A DNA stretch of 64,000 nt from JASLDZ01 sp964244065 (GCA_964244065.1 CAXTHH010000006.1:1-64000), one strand, 5' to 3'. Positions 49,797-59,293 are shown, numbered from the stretch's first letter. Notes: generated by a model from the letters alone, not told the origin. Numbers and translations: made by a program.

Positions 49797-51587
49797 TCAG
49801 GCGATCTTGGCGATCTCGCCCACGCCCGGGCCCGCGGTCGGCAGAACGGTCCAGATCGCGGTCACCCGCGCCGCGTAGGGCTTGGCGTCCACGGGCGTGG
49901 CGATCAGCTCGCCGCGGCAGAGGTCCCGGGTGAAGGTCAGGCGGATGTAGCCCTTGTTGCTCTGGTCGCAGTGCCGGATCTCCGGGTTCTGGGCGGCCAG
50001 GATCGCGCCCAGGTCCACCTGGGGCAGCGCGTCGCCTGCGGAGGGGCTGGTCACCGAGCTCGTGCCGAACTCGGCCGCGCAGCGCACGCCCCCGGCGTCC
50101 CGCAGCTCGTTGACCCAAAAGCTGTGGCTGTCTCCGGCCAGCACCACCGTGTTGCCCCCGGCCGTGCGGATGCGCTGCAGCAGGCGCTCGCGGGCGGCGG
50201 GATAGCCGTCCCAGCTGTCCAGGTTGTAGGGCGCGCCGATGGCGCCCAGCTCGGCCACGCGGAGCAGCCGCGCGGCGGCAGACTTGCCGAGGCCCGCCAC
50301 CAGGGCCTTCACCCTGGCCTCGCCGCCCAACGCCCTGTAGGCGTCCGGCGCCCTGGCCCGGCCCATCACCACCTGGTTGCCCAGGATCTGCCAGGCGCGG
50401 CCCGCGCGCACCGAGCGCGTCATCTCGGCGCCCACCCAGAGCTCCTGCTCGGCGCCCAGCAGCTGGCGGTCGGGGGCGGAGAGCAGGGCCTCGAACCGGG
50501 GCAGGTCGGGACCGACCACGTAGGGCGCGGGCGCGGGAGCGCCCGAGCGCACCGCATCAAGCACGCGGGCCGTGGTGGCCGCGTCCGCCGGCCGGCGCTC
50601 GCCGGGCACGGAGGCGTCGTAGACGGTCCGTGGCAGGGCGGGGTCATCGTAGCGCAGCTGCTGCGAGCGCGCGTTCAGCCGCGTCTCTACCATGATCAGG
50701 CTGGCCAGGTCGCCCCAGTCGAAGCTGCGCTGGATCGCCTCGCGGGCGCGCCCCGGGGCCGGCTCGCGGATCGGCATCCACTCGTAGTAGGCCTGCAGGG
50801 CGGCCGCCTTGCGCGGGTCGAAGGGGCCCTCCGTCTCCGGCTGGTGGTTCTCCGCCCCGTCGCGCCAGGTGTCGTTGGCCACCTCGTGGTCGTCCCACAC
50901 CACGATCCAGGGCGCGGCGGCGTGGGCGGCCTGCAGGTCGGGGTCGCGCTTGTACTGGGCATGGCGCCGGCGGTAGTCGGCCAGCGTCACCGTCTCGTGC
51001 GGCGGATCGGGCATCCGCTCCGGAGGCGTGCGCGCGCTCACCCCGTAGTCGCCCGGACCGGCGCCGTACTCGTAGATGTAGTCGCCCAGGTGGACCACGG
51101 CGTCGAGCTTCGGCCCCCTGGCGATGTGGTCGTAGGCGTTGAAGACGCCGGCCGGGATCAGCGAGCAGGACATCACCGCCAGCTTCAGCTCGTCGAGCCG
51201 GCCGGTCGGCAGGGTGCGCGTGCGGCCGACGGGCGACACGGCCGCGCCCGCGCGGAAGCGGTAGTAGAGCTCGCGCCCGGCCGGCAGGCCGCGCACGTCC
51301 GCCTTGACCGTGTGGTCGCGCTCGCGGCCGGTCCGCACCCGGCCGCTCTTCAGCGCGCGGGCGAAGCCGGGATCGGCCGCCACTTCCCACGTCACCTCGA
51401 CGGGCCCGTTCCCCTCGGCGCTGACGCGTGTCCAAAGGATCACGCCGTCCGCCGCCGGATCGCCGCTGGCGACGCCGTGCGCGAAGACGGCGGTGGACGC
51501 CTGCGCCTCGACGGGCCCGGCCGCCGCCCCCGCGCCGAGGGCGAGGAGGGAGAGGGCCTGGCGGCGATCGGGGTGGAGCGGGGTCAT
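49797..51587 (-). CDS. Alkaline phosphatase D family protein (PhoD-like)
   Basis: 596 aa, exported phosphodiesterase/phosphomonoesterase. N-terminal Tat-like signal (DRRQALSLLALGAGAAAGPV), then the PhoD N-domain GVASGDPAADGVILWTRVSA and metallophosphatase motifs: VMSCSLIPAGVFNAYDHIAR, AVVHLGDYIYEYGAGPGDYG, IVVWDDHEVANDTWRDGAEN and VVLAGDSHSFWVNELRDAGG. Starts at ATG 51587. Convergent with the diheme cytochrome across a family-B repeat. Confidence 0.93.
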   Translation of the reverse strand: MTPLHPDRRQALSLLALGAGAAAGPVEAQASTAVFAHGVASGDPAADGVILWTRVSAEGNGPVEVTWEVAADPGFARALKSGRVRTGRERDHTVKADVRGLPAGRELYYRFRAGAAVSPVGRTRTLPTGRLDELKLAVMSCSLIPAGVFNAYDHIARGPKLDAVVHLGDYIYEYGAGPGDYGVSARTPPERMPDPPHETVTLADYRRRHAQYKRDPDLQAAHAAAPWIVVWDDHEVANDTWRDGAENHQPETEGPFDPRKAAALQAYYEWMPIREPAPGRAREAIQRSFDWGDLASLIMVETRLNARSQQLRYDDPALPRTVYDASVPGERRPADAATTARVLDAVRSGAPAPAPYVVGPDLPRFEALLSAPDRQLLGAEQELWVGAEMTRSVRAGRAWQILGNQVVMGRARAPDAYRALGGEARVKALVAGLGKSAAARLLRVAELGAIGAPYNLDSWDGYPAARERLLQRIRTAGGNTVVLAGDSHSFWVNELRDAGGVRCAAEFGTSSVTSPSAGDALPQVDLGAILAAQNPEIRHCDQSNKGYIRLTFTRDLCRGELIATPVDAKPYAARVTAIWTVLPTAGPGVGEIAKIA

Positions 51588-51654
51588 GCGACGCTTCTCG
51601 CGCGGTTGCGCGTCACGCGCGTGACGGTCCCCCGGCGCGCCCCGTCCGCCGCGC

Positions 51655-53583
51655 CTACCGCCTGGCGCGGAACGCCAGCAGCGCGTTGCCCGGCGCCTGG
51701 CCGAACATGCCGTAGCCCGAGTTCACCAGCAGCAGCCCGCCCGCCACGGTGAAGGAGGCCGCGTCGATGGCGCCGCCCTTGGCGGGCACCCCGTTGGCGG
51801 TCTGGAAGTCGCGGATCGTGTCGTAGCTCCACAGCACCGAGCCGTCGCGCACGTCGTGCACGCGGATCTTGCCGTCCAGGCTGCCGGTGACCACCGCCCC
51901 GTCGATCACCATGGGGGCGGCCGAGATGGCGAACTGCGTCGGGCAGCGCGGCACCTTGGCCCCGCGCGCGCCCTCGCAGTCCGGCGTCGCCTCCCACGCC
52001 CAGGCCGGGGCGCCGGTGCGGCCGTCCAGCGCGTAGAGGCCGGGCTTCAGCTTGGGATCGAAGGCCGGCTGGCCGGGCAGGGGGCGTCCGAGGCTGGTGA
52101 TCGGCACGTAGACATTCTTGCCGTCGAACGCGATGCCCCAGTGGATGCCGCCCATGGGCGAGCCGGCGCCGATCTCCCGCTTCCAAGCGACCTTGCCCGT
52201 GTCGGGGTCCAGCGCCCACAGCGTGCCGGACTTCTGGCCCGCGAACAGCAGCTCCTTGCCGTTCGGCAGGCGGCCCAGGATCAGCGAGGCCCCGAAATCC
52301 ACGTCGCGGAAGACGGTGTCGGCGACGCAGTTGTACTGATCCTTCTTGGGCGTGAGGCCGCAGCCGACGTTGTAGATGTCGCGCTCCGTCGCCTGCATCG
52401 ACCAGACCTCGTGTCCGTCCTTCAGGCTGATGGCGATCAGCGCGTCCGTGTTCTTGTGGGCGGGCGGCGAGTTGGACTCGCCCGTGCCGAAGTAGATCAG
52501 GCTGCGCTTCTGGTCGATCACGGGCGAGTTCCAGATCGGCGCGCCGGACGGGCCCCACAGCTGCTTGCCGTCGCCGCGGTCGCGCAGCGGCTTGGCCTCC
52601 GGCATGGTGTCGTAGCGCCACTGCTGTGCGCCGGTCATGGGATCGAGCGACAGCACGTAGCCGTGGTTGGTGCAGCAGGTGACGGCGTTCGACCCGGCCA
52701 CCATGATCTCGAACTGGCTCACCGGCACGATCAGCCGGTCCTTCAGCACGGTGGGCGTGCCCGTGGTCATGCTGTTGGAGTAGACGCCGACCTTCCTCTT
52801 CCACAGCGCCGCGCCGGTGACGGCGTCGACCACGTGCAGGGTCGTGTCCTGCCCCGCGACGGCCAGCACCTGGCGCCCGTTGCTCAGCACGCCGTAGGCG
52901 GGGCTGGTGCGCAGGGGCGCGCCGCCCGCGTCGTAGGTCCACTTCACGCAGGGGTTGGCGGGGTCGGACACGTCTATGGCGTAGAGCGCCGAGGCCTCGG
53001 CCACCGGCAGGAACACGGTGTCGCCCACCACCGCGCCCTGCGAGCGCATCATGGTCACGCGCGGGAAGCCCAGGCTCCAGGCCAGCTCCAGCTTGGTCAG
53101 GTCGCCCTTGGACAGCCGCGCCTGCGCGCGGGTGAGGTTGCGCGTGCCGTGCGGGTCGAAGCCGAAGCCGGTGACCACCGCCGGGCCTGAGATCGTGGCC
53201 CGGGTGCGGGGGCCGGCGCAGGTCAGCGGCGCCTTCCAGCCCACGCCCGCCGCCTCGGTGGCGCCCATGGGCCGGCCGGTGAGATAGCTGATCAGCTGCT
53301 GGCGGGTGGCGTCGTTCAGGCCGGCGCCCTGGGCCTTCATCTTGCCCTCGGTCAGGGCGAACTCGAGGGTCTTCGGCGCCATGGCGCTGAGGGTGTCGCG
53401 GGTGGGCGAGCGCGTGGCGGCGGCGTTGTCGTGGCAGGCCGAGCAGTTGGCCTTGTAGACGCCCTCGCCCGGATGCGGGCCGCCCGGCATGGGCGTCTGC
53501 TGGGCGGGGGCGCGGGACGCGAGCAGCAGCGCCCCGGCGGCGAAGGCGCCGGCGGCCAGCGCCGCCCGGATCGTGCGTCCCAT
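51655..53583 (-). CDS. Cytochrome c-PQQ beta-propeller fusion protein
   Basis: 642 aa, signal RAALAAGAFAAGALLLASRA. One heme site VYKANCSACHDNAAATRSPT near 47, followed by GLNDATRQQLISYLTG, then an eight-bladed propeller with the recurring A-x-D-x-x-T-G-x-x-x-W form: VVDAVTGAALWKRKVG, SLDPMTGAQQWRYD, ALDPDTGKVAWKREIG, ALDGRTGAPAWAWEAT, VHDVRDGSVLWSYD. Vicinal Cys in NAVTCCTNHGYV resembles the disulfide of PQQ dehydrogenases. Similar to polyvinyl-alcohol dehydrogenase-like proteins; substrate unknown. Ends 67 bp before PhoD start. Confidence 0.85.
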   Translation of the reverse strand: MGRTIRAALAAGAFAAGALLLASRAPAQQTPMPGGPHPGEGVYKANCSACHDNAAATRSPTRDTLSAMAPKTLEFALTEGKMKAQGAGLNDATRQQLISYLTGRPMGATEAAGVGWKAPLTCAGPRTRATISGPAVVTGFGFDPHGTRNLTRAQARLSKGDLTKLELAWSLGFPRVTMMRSQGAVVGDTVFLPVAEASALYAIDVSDPANPCVKWTYDAGGAPLRTSPAYGVLSNGRQVLAVAGQDTTLHVVDAVTGAALWKRKVGVYSNSMTTGTPTVLKDRLIVPVSQFEIMVAGSNAVTCCTNHGYVLSLDPMTGAQQWRYDTMPEAKPLRDRGDGKQLWGPSGAPIWNSPVIDQKRSLIYFGTGESNSPPAHKNTDALIAISLKDGHEVWSMQATERDIYNVGCGLTPKKDQYNCVADTVFRDVDFGASLILGRLPNGKELLFAGQKSGTLWALDPDTGKVAWKREIGAGSPMGGIHWGIAFDGKNVYVPITSLGRPLPGQPAFDPKLKPGLYALDGRTGAPAWAWEATPDCEGARGAKVPRCPTQFAISAAPMVIDGAVVTGSLDGKIRVHDVRDGSVLWSYDTIRDFQTANGVPAKGGAIDAASFTVAGGLLLVNSGYGMFGQAPGNALLAFRARR

Positions 53584-53714
53584 CGTGTCCGTCCCTGGTG
53601 GTTCTTATGAGTTGCCGAGGATCATAGGGCGCCGAGGCCCGTGGGGGCAGCCCCCGCGCTTGCGCTTCCCCTGCGGTCATTTAGCGTGCGGCACGACGCG
53701 GAGACGGGACGGCG

Positions 53715-54194
53715 ATGGCCTATACGCTGAAGGTGAACGGCAAGGCGCGCATCGCCGACGTCGAGGGCGAGATGCCGCTGCTGTGGGTGCTGCGCGACGA
53801 GCTGGAGCTGAAGGGCTCCAAGTTCGGCTGCGGCGTGGGGCTCTGCGGCGCCTGCACCGTGCACCTGGACGGCCAGTCGGTGAGGAGCTGCATTACGCCG
53901 GTCTCGGCGGTCGGCACGCGGGCGGTGACCACCATCGAAGGGGTGGGGGCGAACCCGGTGGGGGCGCGGGTGCAGAAGGCCTGGATCGCGCAGGACGTGA
54001 TCCAGTGCGGCTACTGCCAGGCCGGCCAGATCATGTCGGCCACCGCCCTGCTGGTCGCCAAGCCCAAGCCGACGGACGCCGACATCGACGCGGCCATGCA
54101 GGGCAACGCCTGTCGCTGCGCCACCTACGTGCGCATCCGCGCCGCCATCAAGGCGGCCGCCGGCCTGCCCACGGCCGACACCCGGGCCGCCTGA
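53715..54194 (+). CDS. iorA: (2Fe-2S) subunit of an isoquinoline 1-oxidoreductase-like enzyme
   Basis: 159-aa electron-transfer subunit with two [2Fe-2S] sites: plant-type GCGVGLCGACTVHLDGQSVR with SC after it, and VIQCGYCQAGQIM plus GNACRCATYVRIR. Normal length for IorA. Start ATG 53715. The molybdopterin subunit starts 2 bp after its stop. Divergent from the cytochrome-PQQ gene across 131 bp. Confidence 0.93.
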   Translation: MAYTLKVNGKARIADVEGEMPLLWVLRDELELKGSKFGCGVGLCGACTVHLDGQSVRSCITPVSAVGTRAVTTIEGVGANPVGARVQKAWIAQDVIQCGYCQAGQIMSATALLVAKPKPTDADIDAAMQGNACRCATYVRIRAAIKAAAGLPTADTRAA

Positions 54195-54195
54195 C

Positions 54196-56403
54196 ATGAG
54201 CCTTTCAGAGACCCTCCGCGGCCCGGACCTGTCCCGCCGCCTCGTGCTCTCCGCCGGCGCGGCCGTCGGCGGCGGGCTGATGCTCGGCGTCGACGGCGAG
54301 GCCGCGGCGCAGGGCGCGCCCGCCGGGCTGAACCACTACGTGCGCATCGCGCCCGACGGCGTGGTGACCATCATGTCCAAGAACCCGGAGATCGGGCAGG
54401 GCGTGAAGACCTCGCTGCCCATGATCATCGCCGAGGAGCTGGACGCCGACTGGTCCAAGGTCGTGATCGAGAACGCCAGGCTCGACCCGGTGAAGTTCGG
54501 CGCGCAATTCGCGGGCGGCAGCCTGTCCACGCCCATGAACTACGACACCCTGCGCCGGGTGGGCGCCTGCGGGCGCAAGATGCTGGTGGACGCCGCGGCG
54601 CAGACCTGGGGCGTACCGGCCGACCAGTGCCGCACGGAGGCGGGCGTCGTGCTCGGCCCGGGCGGCAAGCGCGCCACCTACGGCCAGCTCGCGGCCAAGG
54701 CGGCCACCGTGCCCGCGCCGGACATGAAGACGATTCCGCTGAAGGATCCCAAGACCTTCCGCATCCTCGGCAGGTCCGTGCCCGGGATCGACAGCCCCAA
54801 GATCGTCAAGGGCGAGCCGATCTTCGGCATCGACACGGTCGTGCCGGGCATGCTGCACGCGGTGTACATCAAGTGCCCCGTGTTCGGCGGCAAGGCGGTG
54901 TCGGCCAACCTGGACGAGGTGAAGGCGCAGAAGGGGGTGAAGGCCGCCTTCATCATCGCGGGCGGCGACGACCTCGCGGGCCTGCTCTCGGGCGTCGCCA
55001 TCGTCGGCGACAGCTGGTGGCGCGTGAACAAGGCGCGCGACGTGCTCAAGGTGCAGTGGGACGAGGGGCCGACCGCCGCCCAGTCCAGCGCCGGTTATGC
55101 CGAGCAGGCCATCAAGTTCTCCAAGGACCGCCAGTCCAAGAGCCTGCAGACGGCCGGCGACGTGGACAAGGCGCTGGGCGGCGCGGCCAAGACCATCGAG
55201 GCGTCCTACTTCTATCCCTTCCTCAGCCACGCGACGCTGGAGCCGCAGAACTGCACGGCCCATGTTCAGGGCGACAGGATCACCGTGTGGGCGCCCACGC
55301 AGAACCCCGCGCAGGGCCGCTCGCTGGTGTCCAAGACGCTGGGCGTGCCCGAGGCGAACATCGAGGTGAACATCACCCGCTGCGGCGGCGGCTTCGGCCG
55401 GCGTCTCTCCAACGACTACATGGTCGAGTGCTGCGCCATCTCGAAGCAGGTGGGCGCGCCGGTGAAGCTGTTGTGGAACCGCGCCGACGACATGCAGCAC
55501 GACTTCTATCGCCCGGCCGGCTTCCATTACTTCACCGGCGGGGTGGACGCCTCGGGCAAGGTGGTGGCGTTCCGCGACCACTTCGTCACCTTCGGCAAGG
55601 GCGACACCGACGCGAACAGCGCCGCCCTGGCGCGCACCGAGTTTCCGGCGGGGCTCTTGGAGAACCTCAGCTACGGCCGGTCGGCCATCGAGCTGGGCGT
55701 GCCCACCGGGCCGCTGCGGGCGCCGGGCTCCAACGCCCTGGCCTTCGTCTTCCAGAGCTTCATCGACGAGCTGGCCCATGCGGCGGGCAAGGACCCGCTG
55801 CAGTTCCGACTCGACCTCCTCGGCGAGCGGCGCATCATCTCGGGCCCGGTGGCCGGCGCGGGCCCGCCCCGCCCGGGCTTCGACACCGGGCGCATGCGCG
55901 ATGTGATGACCAAGGTGGCCGAGATGTCGGGCTGGGGCTCGCGCAAGCCGCCGGAAGGGTCGGGCCTGGGCGTGGCCTTCTACTACAGCCACCAGGGCTA
56001 CTTCGCCGAGGTGGTGCAGGCGCGGGTCGCAAGGAACGGCGCGCCCAAGGTGGAGAAGGTGTGGGTCGCCGGCGACGTGGGCAGCGTGATCGTCAACCCG
56101 ACGGGCGCCCGGGCGCAGGTGGAGGGCTCGGTGCTCGACGGGCTGGGCTCCGCGCTGGGCCAGGCGATCACCATCGACAAGGGGCGAGTGCAGCAGTCCA
56201 ACTTCTCGGACTTCCCGCTGCTGCGCATCGCCGACGCGCCGCCCGTGGAGATCGCGTTCGTGACCTCGCCGAACCCGCCCACGGGGTTGGGCGAGCCGGC
56301 CCTGCCGCCCGTGATCCCGGCGCTGTGCAACGCGATCTTCGCCGCGACGGGCAAGCGCATCCGCCAGCTGCCGATCAACCCTAGGGAGCTGCGGTCGGCC
56401 TAG
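54196..56403 (+). CDS. iorB: Molybdopterin-binding subunit, isoquinoline 1-oxidoreductase-like
   Basis: 735 aa of the xanthine dehydrogenase family, periplasmic via a Tat-type signal (SRRLVLSAGAAVGGGLMLG). Molybdopterin motifs: KNPEIGQGVKTSLPMIIAEE, CGGGFGRRLSNDYMVECCAI, PTGPLRAPGSNALAFVFQSF and GLGEPALPPVIPALCNAIFA with the active Glu. The usual third cytochrome subunit is not adjacent; nearby cytochromes at 48587 and 51655 could serve. Substrate not known. Confidence 0.92.
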   Translation: MSLSETLRGPDLSRRLVLSAGAAVGGGLMLGVDGEAAAQGAPAGLNHYVRIAPDGVVTIMSKNPEIGQGVKTSLPMIIAEELDADWSKVVIENARLDPVKFGAQFAGGSLSTPMNYDTLRRVGACGRKMLVDAAAQTWGVPADQCRTEAGVVLGPGGKRATYGQLAAKAATVPAPDMKTIPLKDPKTFRILGRSVPGIDSPKIVKGEPIFGIDTVVPGMLHAVYIKCPVFGGKAVSANLDEVKAQKGVKAAFIIAGGDDLAGLLSGVAIVGDSWWRVNKARDVLKVQWDEGPTAAQSSAGYAEQAIKFSKDRQSKSLQTAGDVDKALGGAAKTIEASYFYPFLSHATLEPQNCTAHVQGDRITVWAPTQNPAQGRSLVSKTLGVPEANIEVNITRCGGGFGRRLSNDYMVECCAISKQVGAPVKLLWNRADDMQHDFYRPAGFHYFTGGVDASGKVVAFRDHFVTFGKGDTDANSAALARTEFPAGLLENLSYGRSAIELGVPTGPLRAPGSNALAFVFQSFIDELAHAAGKDPLQFRLDLLGERRIISGPVAGAGPPRPGFDTGRMRDVMTKVAEMSGWGSRKPPEGSGLGVAFYYSHQGYFAEVVQARVARNGAPKVEKVWVAGDVGSVIVNPTGARAQVEGSVLDGLGSALGQAITIDKGRVQQSNFSDFPLLRIADAPPVEIAFVTSPNPPTGLGEPALPPVIPALCNAIFAATGKRIRQLPINPRELRSA

Positions 56404-56439
56404 GAGCGCTCCCTACTTCCTGCTCCACCCACCCGCTTC

Positions 56440-56540
56440 GTCGGCCTCGGGCTCGACCCGAGGCCGAGCGCTCCGCGGGCACGCGGCCGAGGTCGGCGCA
56501 CGACCTGCGCCCGCCCCTAGGGTCAAGCCCGAGGGCGACG
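56440..56540. repeat. Family B intergenic repeat, copy 3 (convergent junction)
   Basis: GTCGGCCTCGGGCTCGACCC-GAGGCCGAGCGC at one end and CCTAGGGTCAAGCCCGAGGG-CGACGG at the other. Between the convergent iorB-like and transglutaminase genes. Confidence 0.82.
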
Positions 56541-56587
56541 GAGGCGAGGAGGAGCTGAGCATTGCGCGCCGAAGTCGGGGCGGAGCG

Positions 56588-57394
56588 CTACCCCGCCCTT
56601 TCCGTGATCACCTTGAACCCCACCAGCTCGGCGGGACCGAAGGTGGTGGAGAGGGCCACGTCGGCGGCGTCGCGGCCCACCGCCATCAGCAAGCGGCCGA
56701 CGCGGGGCTTGTTGTGGCGGGCGTCGAAGGTGCGCCAGGCGCCGCCCAGCCACACCTGGAACCACGCGGAGAAGTCCATGGCCGAGTCGACGGGCGCGAT
56801 CCCGATGTCCCCCAGGTAGCCGGTGACGTAGCGCGCCGGGATGTTCATGCACCGGCACAGGGTCATCGCCAGGTGCGCGAAGTCGCGGCACACGCCCACC
56901 TGCTCCTGGTGCCCCTCGTGCGCCGTGCGCGTGTTGCGCGCGTCGGCGTAGCTGAACCGCAGGCGGGCGTGCGCATAGTCCACGATGGCCTGCACGCGGC
57001 CCCAGCCGGGCTCCACGCCGCCGAACAGCCGCCAAGCCTCCGCCGACAGGTGCTTGGTGTCGCAGTAGCGGCTGGCCAGCAGGAAGGGCAGCACCTCGTC
57101 CGGCAGCGCGTCCACCGGATGCTGCACGGCGTCGGGGACGACCGGGTCGGGCTCGCCGCTGTCGCCCACCAGGAAGTCCGAACGGAAGCTGATCCGGCCC
57201 ACGGGCGCCGTCACCCGGCTGCACACGTTGCCGAAGCCGTCCAGGTACTGGTGCACCGGGGCGGCGGGGAACACCTCCAGCGTCTCCGGCGTGAGGAGGT
57301 GGGGGCGAAGCTCGGGCCTGAGGCTGAGCATCAACACCATGGGAACGGGGGCCGGGCAGTCGTAATCGAGCTGGAAGCCGGCCCTGATCTTCAT
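56588..57394 (-). CDS. Transglutaminase-like protein
   Basis: 268 aa, cytosolic. N-terminal beta domain DYDCPAPVPMVLMLSLRPEL and the catalytic core with Cys in QEQVGVCRDFAHLAMTLCRC, His in MDFSAWFQVWLGG-AWRTFDARHN and Asp after it. Substrate unknown; such proteins are often next to a second transglutaminase, as here (25 bp downstream of that gene). Confidence 0.9.
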   Translation of the reverse strand: MKIRAGFQLDYDCPAPVPMVLMLSLRPELRPHLLTPETLEVFPAAPVHQYLDGFGNVCSRVTAPVGRISFRSDFLVGDSGEPDPVVPDAVQHPVDALPDEVLPFLLASRYCDTKHLSAEAWRLFGGVEPGWGRVQAIVDYAHARLRFSYADARNTRTAHEGHQEQVGVCRDFAHLAMTLCRCMNIPARYVTGYLGDIGIAPVDSAMDFSAWFQVWLGGAWRTFDARHNKPRVGRLLMAVGRDAADVALSTTFGPAELVGFKVITERAG

Positions 57395-57419
57395 GGGATC
57401 GCGAGCGGGCCCGCGCCCG

Positions 57420-58325
57420 TCAGGCCGCTCTCCTGGCGAGGTCGGGCTCGGCCGTAAGCTCCACCTCCACGTCCATGCCGGCGAAGTCGCCCACTTCGCC
57501 GTCCCAGGCGCCGGAGAGGGGCGTCGCCTGGCGCGGGTCGCGCACGACCGCGACGCGCACGAGGTCGGTGTTGCCGACGATGCCGTTGGTGGGGTCGAAC
57601 TCCACCCAGCCGCAGCTGGGCAGGTAGACCTGCACCCAGGCGTGCGTGTGGCCGCCGCCCTTGCGGCCCGAGCCGGCGGCGCCCGCGTAGATGTAGCCGG
57701 ACACGAACCGGGCGGCGAGGCCCAGCGACCGCGCCGCCTCGATCATCAGCACCGCATAGTCGCGGCAGGCGCCCGAGCGCCGCTCCAGCGTCTCCGCCGG
57801 GCTCTGCGCGCCGCCGTGGAGCCGCTTGGCGTAGCTGAACTCCTCCCGGATCGCCCGGGTCATGTCGGCGAGGAGCTGCAGCACCGGGGTCGGCCCGTTC
57901 CAGCGCAGGAACCGCCGCGCCCAGGCGGCGACCCGCCCGTCCGCGTCGGGGTGGTGCCGCTCGATGGAGCGGAGCAGGTCCGGCATGTCCTCCGCGCCGT
58001 AGGCGAAGGGGAAGCTCGGGCCCGACGGCGAGATCGCCTCGCCCGCGTCGGTCACCAGGGGCGAGGGCGTGTGCTCCAGGGTGACGTGGCTCTCGAAGCG
58101 CAGCACGTCCGACCGACGACCCTCGAACTGCGCCACGCCCACGCAGTTGCCGAACACGTCGTGCACATAGCGCAGCTCGGTCGGCTCGGGCGTGATCTGC
58201 AGGCGCGAGGCCAGGATGCGCTGGTCGTAGCTCTCCTTCGGCCGCAGCATCAGCCGGTGCTCGCCGAAGCCGACCGGCCGCAGGTAGCGGTAGATGGTCA
58301 GGTGGCGGATGTGCAGGATGGGCAT
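57420..58325 (-). CDS. Transglutaminase family protein (bacterial N-terminal domain type)
   Basis: 301 aa. Starts MPILHIRHLTIYRYLRPVGF, the N-terminal domain of bacterial transglutaminase-like proteins with LMLRPKESYDQRI, then catalytic Cys in ERRSGACRDYAVLMIEAARS, His in GGGHTHAWVQVYLPSCGWVE and Asp in FDPTNGIVGNTDLV. Only 25 bp from the following transglutaminase gene. ATG at 58325; divergent from the amidohydrolase gene by 36 bp. Confidence 0.92.
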   Translation of the reverse strand: MPILHIRHLTIYRYLRPVGFGEHRLMLRPKESYDQRILASRLQITPEPTELRYVHDVFGNCVGVAQFEGRRSDVLRFESHVTLEHTPSPLVTDAGEAISPSGPSFPFAYGAEDMPDLLRSIERHHPDADGRVAAWARRFLRWNGPTPVLQLLADMTRAIREEFSYAKRLHGGAQSPAETLERRSGACRDYAVLMIEAARSLGLAARFVSGYIYAGAAGSGRKGGGHTHAWVQVYLPSCGWVEFDPTNGIVGNTDLVRVAVVRDPRQATPLSGAWDGEVGDFAGMDVEVELTAEPDLARRAA

Positions 58326-58361
58326 CTTGGGACCAGCAACCCACGGGAGACCGATTCGGTC

Positions 58362-59129
58362 ATGCCCCTTATCGAGCCGCACGAGGGTGAAGCCTTCGTT
58401 GTCCACAACTTGGGCGCCGCCGCCCCCTTCGTGTTCATCGTCGACCATGCCGGGCGCGCGGTGCCGCGCGGGCTGAGCCGGCTGGGCCTGCCGGATGCGG
58501 CGTTCGAGCGGCACATCGCGTGGGACATCGGCGCGCTCGACCTCGCCCGCGACCTGGCCGCCCGGTTCGACGCCGCGCTCCTCGCGCAGCGGTGGTCGCG
58601 ACTGGTGATCGACTGCAACCGCGACCCCGACCGGGCGGACGCGATCCCGGAGGTGTCGGACGGCACGCCCGTCCCGGGCAACGCCGACCTATCGGCCGAG
58701 GCGCGGGCGGCGCGGGTGGCGGAGGTCCACGCACCCTACCACGCGGCGATCGGGGCGGAGCTGGCGGCGCGCGACGCCCGGGGCCTGCGCACGGTGCTGG
58801 TGCTGGTGCACAGCTTCACGCCGCGGATGGCGGGCTTCGACCGCCCCTGGCGCTACGGCGTGCTGCACGGCCCGCCCAGCCGCGCCAGCGCCGCCGCGCT
58901 CGCCGCCTTCGCGCGCCGGCCGCAGTGGGTGGTGGGCGACAACCAGCCCTACCGCATGGACGAGGTGGACCACACCGCGCCCCGCCACGGCCTCTCGCCC
59001 GGCCGCGACTACCTCGAACTGGAGATCCGGCAGGACCTGATCGCCGACGCGGCGGGCGTGGCGCAGGTGGCGGCTGAGCTCGAACCCGTGCTGCGCGAGG
59101 TGGCGGCGGAGCTGGGTCTTCAGGACTGA
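58362..59129 (+). CDS. N-formylglutamate amidohydrolase family protein
   Basis: 255 aa. Family marks: FVFIVDHAGRAVPRGLSRLG, HIAWDIGALDLARDLAARFD, SRLVIDCNRDPDRADAIPEV, VLVHSFTPRMAGFDRPWRYG, and the late VGDNQPYRMDEVDHTAPRHG followed by LELEIRQDLI. No histidine-utilisation genes are present, so hydrolysis of N-formylglutamate itself is uncertain. ATG at 58362. Confidence 0.9.
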   Translation: MPLIEPHEGEAFVVHNLGAAAPFVFIVDHAGRAVPRGLSRLGLPDAAFERHIAWDIGALDLARDLAARFDAALLAQRWSRLVIDCNRDPDRADAIPEVSDGTPVPGNADLSAEARAARVAEVHAPYHAAIGAELAARDARGLRTVLVLVHSFTPRMAGFDRPWRYGVLHGPPSRASAAALAAFARRPQWVVGDNQPYRMDEVDHTAPRHGLSPGRDYLELEIRQDLIADAAGVAQVAAELEPVLREVAAELGLQD

Positions 59130-59144
59130 CCGCATCAACAAACC

Positions 59145-59250
59145 CCGTCGCCCTCCGGCTTCACCCGAGGGCCGGGCGCCGGTCGTGCGCCGACGCAGAC
59201 CGAAGCATTCGGAAGGCTCGACCGTAGGGTCAGGCCCGAGGGCGACGGGG
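59145..59250. repeat. Family B intergenic repeat, copy 4 (convergent junction)
   Basis: CCCGTCGCCCTCCGGCTTCA-CCCGAGGGCCGGGCGCCGGTCGTGCGC, ending AGGGTCAGGCCCGAGGGCGA-CGGGG. Shares GGGCCGGGCGCCGGTCGTGC with copy 1. Between convergent amidohydrolase and zwf genes. Confidence 0.85.
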
Positions 59251-59293
59251 TGGGAAGGCGGGGGCGGGGAAGTCGGGGACGCAGAGACGCCCC

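Noticed and set aside
57393..59129. N-formylglutamate amidohydrolase extended upstream to 578 aa
   Set aside because: The extra part is antisense to the transglutaminase gene; the family start matches ATG 58362.
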